NCBI GenBank assembly: GCA_003254925.1
Contig: QANZ01023999.1
Coordinates: 164,133-228,132, forward strand
Origin: Chamaecrista fasciculata
Taxonomy: Eukaryota > Streptophyta > Magnoliopsida > Fabales > Fabaceae
Direction of reading: 5' to 3'
Length of the DNA stretch: 64,000 nucleotides
The position numbers and the translations under genes are program-made. Shown here piece after piece: positions 22,200 through 34,578 of this stretch. A model generated the notes under the pieces. It saw only the letters and a program-made list of their open reading frames with translations. It was not told where the DNA came from and searched no databases. How positions within the stretch are numbered: the stretch's first letter is position 1; each line of letters starts with the position of its first letter.

Positions 22200-23825
22200 A
22201 TAGTGTTATTTTGGTGTTTGTTTTAGTGTTAGTAAAGTGGTATGATAAATGATTGCCTCGAAATTTGTGATAAAGGAGAAGTTAATAAATGAGAATTTTG
22301 TAGCTGTATGGTAAAGGAGGTTGGAGGTGTGAATTTGGGACCAAAATGTAATTTTCGAGTACTAAATTGTAAATTTTTTTGGACTAGATTATATATATTT
22401 CCTGTTTACTGTCTTTTAATTTTATTTTAAAATTTTGATACTACAAAAAATATTACCCATGTGTATAATAGATGAGGGACCAAAATGTATATTTTTTGGG
22501 GTATGAATTATGTATTTTTCTAAATTTTATTCTTCAGTAGTTGCAGAACCAAAAATATTAGCCATATATATACTGAATGATGGACCAATATGTATATTTT
22601 TTTATATGAATTATACATTTTTTCTCAATAGTGTATAGTACAAAATATATTATCCATACATATACGGGAAGAGTGACCAAACTGTAAAGTTTTGGGATTC
22701 GAGAATTATAATTTTTTTTCGTATATTGATTTTTTTTATTTTTTCACCACAAAAAATTACTCTTATATGTGTTAGAGTAGGGACCAAACTGTAATTAAAT
22801 TTTCACACCACAAAAAATATATTTTTTCTCATTAATGTTTCTGAAATATGCTTATAAATTTTTACACCACAAAAAATATTACCCTGGAATAATTATATTA
22901 GTAAAGGAGGGACCATAATGTATATTTTTGGGATCTGATTACACTAAAAAAATATTATTAAAGTTGGACTGATATGTAATTTTTGTTGTTGAATGAGACA
23001 ACAAAAAATATTACCCATATATTCAAAATTGAAGAAATTAAATTATAACAAACAAAAAAATATTATTAAAGTTTTGGGAATTGAATTATATTTTTTTTTC
23101 TATTTTGATTTTTTTTATATTTTTACACTTCAAAAAATATTACTTATATATATATAACAGAGGAAAGACCAAATTGTAAAGTTTTGGGGAAAGAATTATA
23201 TATTTTTTCCCATTACTGTTTTTTTAAATATGTTCACAAATTTGTATACCACAAAAAATATTACCCATATATATACTGCAGGAGGGACCAAAATCTATAT
23301 TTTTAGGTTCTTGATTATATATTTTATCTCATGGATCAAAATGTAAATAACATGGACTTAATTATTTTATTTAAAATTTTGACTCTAAAAATATTATTAA
23401 AATAATTGAAAAATAGAGGAAAGAATACCAATATATCAAAAATTATATATTTTGATGACTCAAGTATTGACTTATTGAGTTGGTATAATTTCAAGGACTA
23501 AAATTATTTTTTAAGTAAATTAATATAAATTATATATATAATATAATATAATAGAGAGAGAGAGAGAGTAAGAAAAAAAAAGAAAATAGTAAGAAAAGAT
23601 AAATGGAGAGAAAAAGTTGTAAGGGTAATAAATAAAAATATTTTAATATGCCATTTGAGTATTTCATTATTTTATAGTAAAAAGTAGATAACTATAAGTA
23701 GTTGAGTAGAGATATGTTAGTAATTTTAGAAGATAAAATAGAGATAAAAGAGAAAAAGAAAGGAGGGGAAGAGATAAATGAGAAATAAAAACAAATAAAG
23801 GAGTTACCAAACACAACCTTAGTCA
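22200..23825. repeat. Degenerate AT-rich tandem repeats
   Basis: Roughly ten diverged repetitions of a CACAAAAAATATTACCCATA ... GGGACCAAAATGTA pattern spaced 100-150 bp apart. The right end reads GTTACCAAACACAACCTTA, which looks like a transposon terminus. No ORF is present. It may be a non-autonomous element of unknown class. Confidence 0.4.
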
Positions 23826-24099
23826 TATGGTAAGGATATTTCCAGAGACTATCTGGTATTCATTTATCTTATGTCTATCTCTCTAAGCATTATTACACCC
23901 TTAAAGTACTCGAAGATCCAAATTGTAAGGTTAGGTGAAGCTAAGAAAATTTCCTTTTGTATAGCAGCCAGACCAACTCAACCTTGAAAATAATAAGTTA
24001 GGGTCAAGCTTGCTAATTTTGGTTTTTCACACATCTACTTACACATTCATGTATATTTAGATAGAATTAAAATTTTCATTTTAGTTAAGGAAAAGTATT

Positions 24100-26585
24100 G
24101 TTGGTACTCTTGATCAACGTATGAGATCATTTTCAATTATACCCTCAACGTTTTTTTTTGTCAATTATACCCCCAATTGTAACGTCCTAGACTATTATAG
24201 CAGAGGGAACAAAAACTCTAAAGAAAAATAGTGTTACACGGCTCTTTTTGAAAACTCAGAACTTAAGGACAATAACAAAATACATGAGGTTCAACCTCTA
24301 CAAAAGCCACACAGGGTCCAATTCAAAATACAGACAATAAAATTACAACTAACTACCTCCTTAGCAACTTCCAGCCCAAACTTGACAAACCTGAAACCTA
24401 CACTAAAACACTGAAATGTTGTAGGGTGAGAATCTGGGGGATTCTCAGTAGGGTTTAAATCTCTCTACTTAAATCACAGTCCCCACTCAAACACAAACTT
24501 CCCACTCAAACACAAACTTCACACAAAGGTTCAGACATGCATATATATCTAACTCAAAAGTAAATAAGCACATACATGTCAAATCAAATAACTCACATTT
24601 AATTAACAGTCAGCATATATATCAGTTCTGAATAACTAATAATACATCAATAACTGTAAAACTGGTAAGCTGGTGGGACTCACGTGTCAACACTTCATCC
24701 ATATAGGGCCCAGTACCCCTATACAGGAATACCAGCACAACAACACCATATCGTAATGAATAACAATACCATAAAGCTGGCGGTGACAAATCGTGTCAAC
24801 CAATACCCCATCATAGGTAACCAACACAAATGTCATGTTCAAATACATGTGGTCATCACGACCTAGGCTTCCGGAAAGTCTCCCGGTGTGCGCACATACC
24901 AAACAGCCTGTCACCTAAGGAATCCACACTTAGGCCAACTATGGAATCCACCATAGCTATTACCCGAATACTCATCGCGAATAAACGGGGAGGAACCCAC
25001 CCCTCAGTGAAACATGACATACAACAAACTCATCATATCTTAATCTTATTTCCACAATCATTATTCATAATTCATGCCAATACTCAAGGATTACCAAACC
25101 AATACATGTCACTCACATTCAACTCATCACTTTACTTATATTTCACACATTTAAACATGATTAATCTCAATTCATGCATAATTACTTGCACATGAGTCCC
25201 AAATCCTTCAAAGGGGTGCAAGTATACATCATACATACCCAATTTACTAACTTTCACTAACATTTATCAAACATTTCATATTTTCATCAATAAACCACTT
25301 AAGCATCATAAGTTTCTCTTCAAACAAGTCCCAAAACGGATTGGGACACAAAAGCATGAAAACTACCTTTTTGGAACAAATTAAAGTGACAAAAAAATAG
25401 GGCAAACAGCAACCCTTCGTTTTTCTTCCCAAAATTATGTTTCTTTACAAATAGGTCCTCAAACTTGTTTTCCCATCATAAAATTCATGGCTTTGCAGTA
25501 AAACTCAACAAATATCACACTCAACATTTATTAAACTCATGTATGTGAATCCTAACTACAAGTTAGCACATTTATCTCAAATTCATAGTTTATACATGTT
25601 CTTCTAACTATATACACACCAAAGATTACTAAACAAATCATACATCATACATCATACATGCATCAAGCAATTCATCATTCAAGCAACTCTAGAGAAACCC
25701 TAAGCAAACCCAAGCACGAAATCAGATTTGAGATAGGAGAGAAGGAGCAAAACCCTACCTAGAATCAATTTAGTCCTTCAACCTCCAAATTTCTGCACTT
25801 CTCCAACTTGGGACGTCAATTTTCGATCTCCAATTCCTCTCAATCCGACCGTTGGATTTGCGAACTGGAACTAGGGTTATTTTCGCCTTGTTTTAGGCTT
25901 CGACTCGACTGCTAGATCGTCCCAATCAGACCGTTGGATGTAGAGATATCCGCCATTCTTTTTCTGCTCCTCTTCTTCTTCTTCATCTTTTCTTCTTTCT
26001 CTCTTTCTCTTTCTCGTCTCTCTCTCTCTTTCTCATTTCTTTACCCGATCTCTCTCCCTCTTTCTCATTCTTTTATTTTCTTTCTTTTATAAAAATAGCT
26101 AAAACTACAAATTTGCCCCCAAACTTTCCATTTTATAATTAAATACTCCCTAAAACTTATATTCTTTCTACAACTCTCCTACTTATTTCATTTTAATCCT
26201 TTTTTATCATGTTTAGTCTCATAACTCATAGTTACTTATTTTGTAATACTTCTAAATCTTGCGATTTAGTCCCTTTTCGACAATGGGATGTTACACCAAT
26301 GTTTTACATTTTAATTGTTTTGTCAATTAACTCAGCATGTTGTTTTGTCAATTATACCTCCAATGTTTTACATTTTAATTGTTTTGTCAATTATACCCCC
26401 AATTATACCCCCTATGTTGGTTTTTGTCAATTATATAAGGGGTATAATTGACAAAACAACATGCTGAGTTAGAGTATAATTGACTCAAATATAAAACGTT
26501 GGGGGTATAATTAACAAAAAAAAAACATTGGAAATATAACTGAAAATGACCCAATACATTGGGGGTACTAACAGTAATTTTATCT
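24100..26585. mobile_element. Foldback element split by a solo LTR
   Basis: Left piece 24100-24177 (AGTATTGTTGGTACTC...) pairs inversely with the right end at about 26520-26585 (GGGGGTACTAACAGTAAT). Both contain TCAATTATACCCCCAA phrases. It is interrupted by the solo LTR 24178-26295. Confidence 0.5.
24178..26295. mobile_element. Solo LTR, 2.1 kb
   Basis: Begins TGTAACGTCCTAG and ends GGGATGTTACA (TG...CA). An exact 5-bp duplication CCAAT occurs at 24173-24177 and 26296-26300. No coding region is present. The size suggests a gypsy-type LTR; orientation is not settled. Confidence 0.75.
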
Positions 26586-27560
26586 TTTAGTAATTAAATA
26601 TTACTCATAGTATCACCCAAAATTTTTTTAAAATTATTCCATATTCAAAGTCAGGAATTGAACCATCAATATTTAATAAAGGATAAACATATCTCTACAA
26701 CATAACCCTTGATTGATAGAGGTAGAACTTAAAACTACTATAAACCTAACTCTTAACGGAGCTATCTCACACAATCACCCTTGTCATACATTGTTTAACG
26801 GACACTCAAGAGTCAAGAGTATCTAAGGATAAACAAATTCATGTGCCAAAACGTGGAAGAATGAAGTAGTCGCCTCTCTCCTTCTTCAACTCGTCACCCT
26901 CTAGCTAGCTTGACTTGTTCATGGGTCCATGCATGATACTATCTAGACTCAATTACATATAAACAAAATCTAGTAATCTTTTTTTTGAGTGATAAAAAAA
27001 TCAGTCTCTGCTAGAGTTTCTTTATTTGAGCGTCGTTTGGAGCCTTTTTTCTTCTTTTCTTGTTTTATCTCCTCTTCTTTATAGGGTTTTTTCCCTTTCT
27101 TTTTGAAGGCATAACTCTTTCTTGTAGTGGAAGTGTTTTTGTCTTTGAAACCAACTTAAATACTAAGGATTTGCAACCCAATCTTCTTCTCAAAGGCTAG
27201 ATGGTGGTAAAGAACGGATCCTCAGAGAGGTTTTCTTGATGTGGCAAAATATTTGGAGAACAACGAAGGAGATGGAGATCGGACTGCAAACAAGTGAAGA
27301 TTTAAACTTGGCGTCTGATTTGTGTCTTCTTTATTTTAGATGTATTTTGACAGTTAGTTCTTCTCATTTTAGTATAGTTTGGGGTTGATCTATTGTATTT
27401 TTTGTTCTCCCCTTATGTGGGGTTTGGTTTCTCTTCTATAGGATGTGGGTCATGGGAGAGTTGTAGTTTCCCACAATTCAGGGACCAAATCATCGACTCA
27501 GTCACAATTGAGGGACCAAAAAGTAGGTTTTTTTTTTTTTTTATAATAAGATCAAAGTGT
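26586..27560. other. Spacer without recognised genes
   Basis: Nothing clearly coding. CT-rich sequence near 27040-27130 and a GGACCAAA phrase with a poly-T run near 27480-27542 look repeat-derived. Confidence 0.4.
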
Positions 27561-27636
27561 AAGAAAAAATGAATAAACTTGTATTTGAAACAATTTTGCC
27601 CCCAGAAAAGCAACCCAGCAAACACTCTTCTCCTCC

Positions 27637-27955
27637 TTGGCGATGGATCCTCAAATCAACGCGAAAGCGCAAGAAAGCAAGGCGACGATGGTGGGTGCAT
27701 ACTTGTTTCCGACGATTGTTGGAATTTGTTCGGCAGATCTTTCAAATCTGAAACGAAATCGTCGTCGTTGTCGTCCGATTCGATCCAAATGGACCCCACA
27801 GGATTCCGTCCACGACAATCTCCTTCCCCTTCTGATCGATTACTTGCGCGTTCACCTTGTCACCGCCGTCCAATGCCCTCGCCGACGATGAGCTCAACGA
27901 AGCTGGGCTTTTCTGGTCCGACGATGTCCCTGACATTGAAAAACAATGCCCACAA
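27637..27955 (+). pseudogene. Possible S40/senescence-regulator-like fragment
   Basis: A GC-richer island within AT-rich DNA. In shifting plus-strand frames it reads MDPTGFRPRQSPSPSDRLL and then DELNEAGLFWSDD. The second piece resembles the DELNE..VFW motif I recall from plant S40 (DUF584) proteins. A frame change between the two pieces and the absence of the C-terminal domain point to a broken fragment. Identification is from memory of the motif and weak; it may simply be an unrecognised gene fragment. Confidence 0.3.
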
Positions 27956-27959
27956 CAAT

Positions 27960-28470
27960 AAAAAACGTATTTAGCTACGGACATTTCCATAGCTAATCCA
28001 TAGCTAAACCATTTTGCTACGGATTTGCTACATATTTGCTATCGTATTATCCGTAGCCCCTCATTAGCAGCTATTAGCTAAGGAATTTTCCGTAGCTAAT
28101 CCATAGCAAAGTTGTAGCTGATCCGTAGCTAATCTGTAGCTGATCTGTAGCTACTAATTTGATAGTCAAATTAACAAGTCCGTTACTGATTCCATAGCTA
28201 TTTCCTAACTAATATTTTTTTATTCCAGAGCTAATTAGTAGCTAAACCGTAGCTATTCATTTGATAAATTGACTGAAAACCCTAGCTAATCAATAGTTAA
28301 TCCGTAGCTAATCCATAGCTAATCGATAACTAATTTTTGTAGCTAATCGACAATTAATCTCTAATTTCCCTAGCTAATAGGTAACTATTCCGTAGCTAAT
28401 CTCCGTATCTAATCCGTAGCTAATTAGTAGCTATTCTATAGCTAATATTTAAGAAATTATAAACATTTTC
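27960..28470 (+). repeat. Array of short GTAGCTAATCC-type repeats
   Basis: About thirty degenerate copies of a 10-12 bp unit (CCGTAGCTAAT, CCATAGCTAAT), spaced 0-15 bp apart. Such arrays are characteristic of the subterminal regions of CACTA transposons. The array directly abuts the anthocyanidin synthase fragment. Confidence 0.75.
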
Positions 28471-28479
28471 CATATATAA

Positions 28480-28953
<474 letters not shown>

Positions 28954-29129
28954 AAATATCTAGTCAAGTGTTCAACTTTTAATATATATAAATGTGTGTG
29001 TACGTGTGTATATGTGTGTGTGCACGTAGGCGTTCTTCGTGACATATCCTACAAGTACCAATTCCACCAGTCAGGATTCATTCTTTATGCACTTTTTGTT
29101 CAATAAAATTATTTTCCGCGTTTGTATTC

Positions 29130-30146
29130 AACAATTTCATTGTCTTTCCCTTTAGTGTTTTTCTCACGAGAAAATAATTTACCCTTTAATCTATACTTAA
29201 GAATATTTTATTCGTAAAATTGGACTCTTAATAAACAAAATTAAAAATTAATGATTGAGATTTGATTAATTATTTTTTTAAAAAAATTTTAAATATGAAA
29301 TTATAGTTTAAACTTTAAAGGGAAGTCACTTTCATGCTTAATTTCCTCTTACCTTCATTTGAGAGATAATGAAAACAAATCAAGGGCCAGTAGGAAGAAG
29401 CAATGAAGTTTCTGTCAAAATAAGAAGTAAGTGACAATGAAGTTTTGAGGAAAGAAAGAAAACAATAGCTTCTTCAGCCTTCAAGAACTAAACTAATAGC
29501 ATTAAATAATCAAGATTAAATAAAGATGTAAATTAGTCGGAAAATCCTGTAATTATCTGCAGTCCAATAAGAAGAAGACAAATTAAGGATAAAGAATTGA
29601 AGATAATCACAGCATTTAATTAATGGAGTCGTTGTTATGAATCATTGTCAATGCTTTATAATACAGAGTAGCAAGTTAGAGACCAATTCAACCTCTTAAT
29701 TTGTCAATGAATATTAATATTGTTAATTTGTTAATCTTTTGGCCTTGCTATAGCTACAATAATATATTAATCCATAAAAAATAGTTCAGATGGTATATAC
29801 AATATAATGTAGCATCTAACATCAAGATACATGATGACATGAATATATGATTATATGATGATTTTTTTTTATCTTAATTACCAAAAGGGGACCTGTGTTT
29901 TCTCAAATTAGCATTTAGTATATATTTTGAAAAAGGAATAGAGACGCGTGTAATTTTTATTAAGGTGAATTTTCCAAAGCCTAATATATATTGGTTAGAT
30001 AATATATATATATATATATATAAAAGTTACAATGAATATTTTTTAAAATATAAAATATAGAAGAATTTTAAATCATAATTCAATTTGTTAAAAATTAGCA
30101 TTGTTGTCAAACAGTATACTTTTAGATCTTGTTCTCAGGAAAAAAA
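29130..30146. other. AT-rich spacer
   Basis: No gene seen. (TA)n runs lie near 30000-30022, and a GT-rich run lies just upstream (about 28990-29025). Confidence 0.5.
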
Positions 30147-30796
30147 GAGTAAATTGCAGTTTGGTACCATGTGGTTAGGGGCGGTCCCACTTTGGTACCC
30201 TAAAAGAAAATTTTTGCAGTTTGGTGCCCCGTGGTTTGCTCCGTTACCACTTTGGTACCCTATGATTATTTTCTGTTAGGATTTAACTGCAAATGTGATT
30301 GTGACCACCTTAAAATGTCAAAAACCTCCCAACAAGTCTTCTCTTATGCGTTTAAGTCATTTCCCTTTACTAAAAGGGATCAAAACATAAAGAAAACAGT
30401 AACTAAAGGGTACATTATGTAACTTTAATTTACTGTTGAGTTGAAATTAATTATAAAAGGGTCTTTAAAATTCTAATATTACAGAATTTTCTCCTTTTCA
30501 TAAGATTTCTTTTGAATAGGTCTTGATTTAATTACACTTTAATCCCAAAAGTTTATGATCTTTATCAAAATAGTCCTTAGAACCTCAAAAGACAAATGAA
30601 CATCTATGATTTATCAAACTAAGGAGGTATATTACACTGCTCTATTCTCCAAAAACAAAATTGATAGGATTGTTATTCATCATTTCTTAGCTAATTTCTC
30701 CAGAAAACCCACAGAATCAACATCTATATAATGTAGAAAATTATCTTGAGCATGTATTTCTTAATTAACCACAGGGTACCAAACTGCAATTTACCC
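30147..30796. mobile_element. MITE related to 12082-12480
   Basis: The left end GAGTAAATTGCAGTTTGGTA pairs with the right end TACCAAACTGCAATTTACCC over about 33 bp. Phrases CACTTTGGTACCCTA are shared with the 12082 element. The flanks are A-rich, so a target duplication cannot be scored. Confidence 0.55.
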
Positions 30797-30912
30797 AAAA
30801 AAAAAAAAGTCTTTCAATGACGAATTGACGACTTTCCATACGACGCTGAATTGATGACTTTTTCGCACCATACAAAAGATCACTATTAGTACTAATAGCA
30901 AAAGACCGGTGG

Positions 30913-31042
30913 CACTAACAAAGATCGACCCAGTTGGTAAGAAGTCAACTCAGAAAGTCATGAGTTCAAATACGGCATGCCCTCACTTTGGTGAGCTTCC
31001 GGGACCCAACTCATCTAAATTTTTTTCTATGAAAAAAAAAAT
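30913..31042 (+). mobile_element. Short tRNA-derived SINE
   Basis: Pol III-like boxes are present: A box around GTTGGTAAGAAG and B box GAGTTCAAATACG. It ends in an A-rich tail. Flanks AAAGACCGGTGG (30901-30912) and AAAGACCAGTGG (31043-31054) form a 12-bp duplication with one mismatch. Confidence 0.65.
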
Positions 31043-31139
31043 AAAGACCAGTGGTAATATAAGGCAACAATTTATGTTAATATGTGGCGATTTTTATTGT
31101 GTGACAATTAAAGCTTGAAACCAGTGCAAATGTTTCTTT

Positions 31140-31321
31140 TTTTTTGGTTGCCCAAAGTATTCCCCAGCCCGATGGGCTAAGGACTAATCCTCCGCTGATC
31201 TGAGCTCCATTTAAGGGTTTGTCGTTGGCTAATTGGTTGCTGCATACACAAGGCGGAATCAAACCCCGAAACTTACTTAAGCGATCTAGTGAGCTAATTA
31301 CTAGACCAACCAAGCTTGGTT
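31140..31321 (-). mobile_element. tRNA-derived SINE
   Basis: The minus-strand copy of the same family as 53844-54030. The A box is in TGGTCTAGTAATTAGCTCAC and the B box is GGGGTTTGATTCC, with an A tail (plus-strand poly-T at 31136-31147). A 17-bp target duplication AGTGCAAATGTTTCTTT occurs at 31123-31139 and 31322-31338. Confidence 0.85.
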
Positions 31322-31970
31322 AGTGCAAATGTTTCTTTAATGAGTTTATACATGTCATAAAAAAAACTTGTAATAGCGACTCAAATTGCCACTGAAAGAA
31401 CTTTTGACAGTATTTGTCATCACATTTGTGCATATTAGTGGCAACACTAATTATCAAAAGTTCACAACATTGAAGTTTTATATAAAGAAGATATTTTTAC
31501 AATCTAGCTACATCACTTCTGAACTGTTTATATATAGGAACGAAAAATTTCAGAAAGTGCTAAATTTATTTAATTACAATATTTTTTTACGTTTATCAAC
31601 ACTTTTTTAATCTTTGTAATTTTTTTCAATCTAAAAGAAAAGTATCATTGTGGGTGGCAATCTTGAGTAACGATCCATAAACTAATAAATATATAATTCA
31701 TAAATTTATTAGCTAGAAGATAATGATTGAAGAGACAGTTCAAAACATTGATTAACTTATATCATGATAAATAGAAACTCGTGTGAAAAACCGCTGCTAC
31801 AAATAACCATCACCATTATGAGTTCAATAGTCATAAAGTGAACAAAGAGGTAAGAAGTAACCAATTAATCTTAGTTGCTAGCCATAAAAAATTATTTACA
31901 CTTGAGACTATAAATATGACTAATATTGAAAAAGCATAAAGTTATAGGGATCATATGGTAATTACAGAAA

Positions 31971-32027
31971 TTATTCGTGACATCCACAGGACAGCTTCAC
32001 AGTTTCTTTATAAGGATTCAGATCATC
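31971..32027 (-). other. Exon-like piece of an unidentified host gene (terminal exon copy 1)
   Basis: After a TTTGCAG acceptor, 18 codons (DDLNPYKETVKLSCGCHE) run to a TAA. Two related pieces occur upstream on the same strand: one at 35712-35753, whose 3' donor GTAAGT follows at about 35650, and one at about 36430-36475. All begin GAT..CTG.AT..TTCTTATAA-like. They look like duplicated alternative terminal exons of a gene now split by the LTR element. The product is unknown. Confidence 0.35.
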
Positions 32028-32443
32028 CTGCAAAGAATGCAAGATTAAGGAAAATGAATTCTTAACAGACAAAGAAAATCTGCTTTAATGTGACAAATGA
32101 TTATTTAATATTGTTGAATTGAACAAGAGAGTCACACCAAGCAATATGTTAATATACGACAATTGTTAAAATACAACAATTGCAATAGTACCTGACTCAA
32201 ACTCTCATTTATTATTAATTGAGAGAAATTTTTCAAAGGAAGGAATCATTTTGATTTCAAAATAAAATTAAGAGGAATCAAGTACAAGCCTTAAAATTAA
32301 AGAAGAGTGACCATTTAGAATTTAAATTATTAATTTAGTAAAATAAAACTGAGTCTCATATATAGTTGGAAGATAAAACTTTAAAATAACAGCAATATTT
32401 CAATATCATATTCTTTTTGTGATTATATTTGAAGGAATCAATG

Positions 32444-32816
32444 TGATACATATCACAAGAGTGAAGTGGTATAAGGAGCAAATGACTCATAGGTGTGCTG
32501 GAAGTAACAAAGACGTGGCAAGCAAAATGTGAGGCTATCATGTAATCACCTTGCACTAGAGGACAAAAGTTGTTAGCTAGAGGGATCAAGTCTGTTAGCA
32601 TTTTCTGTTACATCTCTTTTATTATATAAGGAGCATAATGGTGTAGGAGAAGGTTAAGCAATATGATAGAAAGACCTTGGTCTTGGAGTTAGCACAGACT
32701 CGAATATGTGCCTCCTGCTGTACAATTTCCACTCTAGTACGAAATTGTTTTGCATTCCTCCATCTTAGTCCTTTCTCTGTCTCTCCATTTTGTCTTTCTT
32801 CTTCTTGAGTGTATCA
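32444..32816 (+). repeat. 5' LTR of the non-autonomous element
   Basis: It contains a TATATAAG box at 32623-32630 in a position suited to LTR transcription. Identical to 35012-35384. Confidence 0.93.
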
Positions 32817-32841
32817 TTTGGTGCTTTCATTGTCTTCTATT

Positions 32842-34578
32842 ATGGATGAAGCATCTGAATTAGCTGCACTTGCTGCCGACGTTCATCATTTTAGGGAGAT
32901 CGCAGACGCTCATGCTTTTGCCGCTGCCAAACGTTTTGACAGATTGGAATCGCAAATCAAATCCATTACTCAGGCTATTGACGATTTCACCGCCAGATTT
33001 GATCGTCTTTATCCGCCATCCACGGAGATGGAATCTGACTCTCTGTTGCCGGAGACGGAGACGGAATCTGACTCTCTGTTGACGGAGACGGCGACGGACG
33101 TCGAAATTGACGGGTCGACAACCTCAGATGTAGTTCTCGAACCAGCAATTGCAACATCGGCCGATTCTGTTTTGGCTGGCGTTGACGCAGGGGAATTCGT
33201 CGTTGCTGTTGCAGATGATGCGGAAGACATTCTAGAAACGGAGAATACGATTTCACCTGATTCCGTCGGGAAGGACGATCGCCGAGCTGTGTTTCTGGTC
33301 ACTGAGTTCGTCGGAAACGCGACTTCCATTTTGGCCGATTCAGAAGACGCTTCCATGGCGGATGGTTCTAGAAAGTTCGGCAACGTTGCCGATTTCACTG
33401 ATGGAGACGTTTCTGATGCAGAGTCGCACAGTGAAGAAGATGACGCATTCACCAATTCTTCAACAGAGAAGATTAATGTTGCTAAAAGCATTTCCGCACA
33501 CAAAAGAGAAGTGGTCTGTGATGATCAGGGATATGATTTTCAAATCAGTTCCGACCTGGATATTTTTGTAATTCCTACTGAATTGCAAATGGATGGCAAC
33601 AGAGCAGAGGTACTCCATACTCTATATTTCATCTTGCCACGTGCTTCCTCTGTTCAGTATAGTTTTTATACAATCTCAGATAATTCTGAACTTTGGAAAC
33701 AAGATGAAGGGAAATCAATGTTTTCATTCATTAATGATAATAAGTTCTACTCCAACCAAATGATTGCTGAGATTATTCTTATATTTGATCCTGGAATTCA
33801 GCGGCAGTTGATTGGGCTATTGGAAACTCATGCTTTGATTATTAGGATTGCTAATATTGATTGCAAGTGTAAGGACTTCACTTTCAGTTTTGACTCTGAA
33901 GTTGCTGAAATAATTGGATTGGACGGTTGTGTGATTATTTGTGGGTGTTGTGATGAACAAATTACAGATGAGGAAATCATAAACTTTAGTCCAATTGCTT
34001 TTGATTGTTCAGTGCTCGTGGGGATGCAATTCATTGAAGTGTTTGAACTGATTGTTCATAGTGGCATAAACAGTAGCGTGCTTGATTGTCATCCTCCAAA
34101 ACAAATTAAAGAATATGAGCTAGTAGTTTGCTTGGTAACTAAAGATCTCATTATAGCTTCTTATTTTTCTCCACTTGATGATCTAAACTCTGACTGTGGG
34201 GGCTCAATAACTAAGGAAAAATGTTGTATGTTGGGCATATCTCATTTGGGTGGGCTGTTTTTCAATAAGGCAACTTGTGGGTTTGGTTTAATTGACGTTG
34301 AGTCAAGTAAGAGAATAAATACTTGTGTTGTCATGACTTATCATTCTCTTCAATGTGATAATATTATGCTAAACGAGCATTGGTCCTGTTCTTATGCTGG
34401 TTTAGTACTTAACAGTCATCATCACATGGCTAGTTTTTTGGGTGAGGATAACTATGGATTGCCTGGATTGTCGTATGAGGAGAGGAGGAGCATGGATAGA
34501 TTGGTTTTACAACTTCTAATGTACTTTGAGGGCACAAAGGCTATTGTTGCTTCATTACAAGGGGCATCAAGGTTGTGA
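32842..34578 (+). CDS. Unrecognised 578-residue protein of the LTR element
   Basis: The ATG at 32842 lies 25 bases after the 5' LTR; an earlier in-frame start lies inside the LTR and is unlikely. Residues 1-60 are Ala-rich and helical (ALAADVHHFREIADAHAF, then RFDRLESQIKSI), resembling the coiled-coil opening of plant retroelement gag-like proteins. Residues about 65-230 are acidic and low-complexity, with a small internal repeat ESDSLLPETET / ESDSLLTETAT. Residues about 235-578 are mixed, with many cysteines and hydrophobic strands. I recognise no zinc knuckle, protease or polymerase motif. No stop interrupts it, although codon use is not distinguished from the flanks. It may be a gag-like protein, a captured host gene or relic pol reading in an altered frame. 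Confidence 0.7.
   Translation: MDEASELAALAADVHHFREIADAHAFAAAKRFDRLESQIKSITQAIDDFTARFDRLYPPSTEMESDSLLPETETESDSLLTETATDVEIDGSTTSDVVLEPAIATSADSVLAGVDAGEFVVAVADDAEDILETENTISPDSVGKDDRRAVFLVTEFVGNATSILADSEDASMADGSRKFGNVADFTDGDVSDAESHSEEDDAFTNSSTEKINVAKSISAHKREVVCDDQGYDFQISSDLDIFVIPTELQMDGNRAEVLHTLYFILPRASSVQYSFYTISDNSELWKQDEGKSMFSFINDNKFYSNQMIAEIILIFDPGIQRQLIGLLETHALIIRIANIDCKCKDFTFSFDSEVAEIIGLDGCVIICGCCDEQITDEEIINFSPIAFDCSVLVGMQFIEVFELIVHSGINSSVLDCHPPKQIKEYELVVCLVTKDLIIASYFSPLDDLNSDCGGSITKEKCCMLGISHLGGLFFNKATCGFGLIDVESSKRINTCVVMTYHSLQCDNIMLNEHWSCSYAGLVLNSHHHMASFLGEDNYGLPGLSYEERRSMDRLVLQLLMYFEGTKAIVASLQGASRL

Noticed and set aside
24684..25195. Overlapping ORFs on both strands within the solo LTR
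   Set aside because: No recognisable domain, both strands are open, and the region lies inside an LTR bounded by an exact target duplication.
33009..33503. Minus-strand 164-codon ORF opposite the LTR-element protein
   Set aside because: It is the antisense shadow of the acidic, codon-biased segment of the plus-strand ORF.
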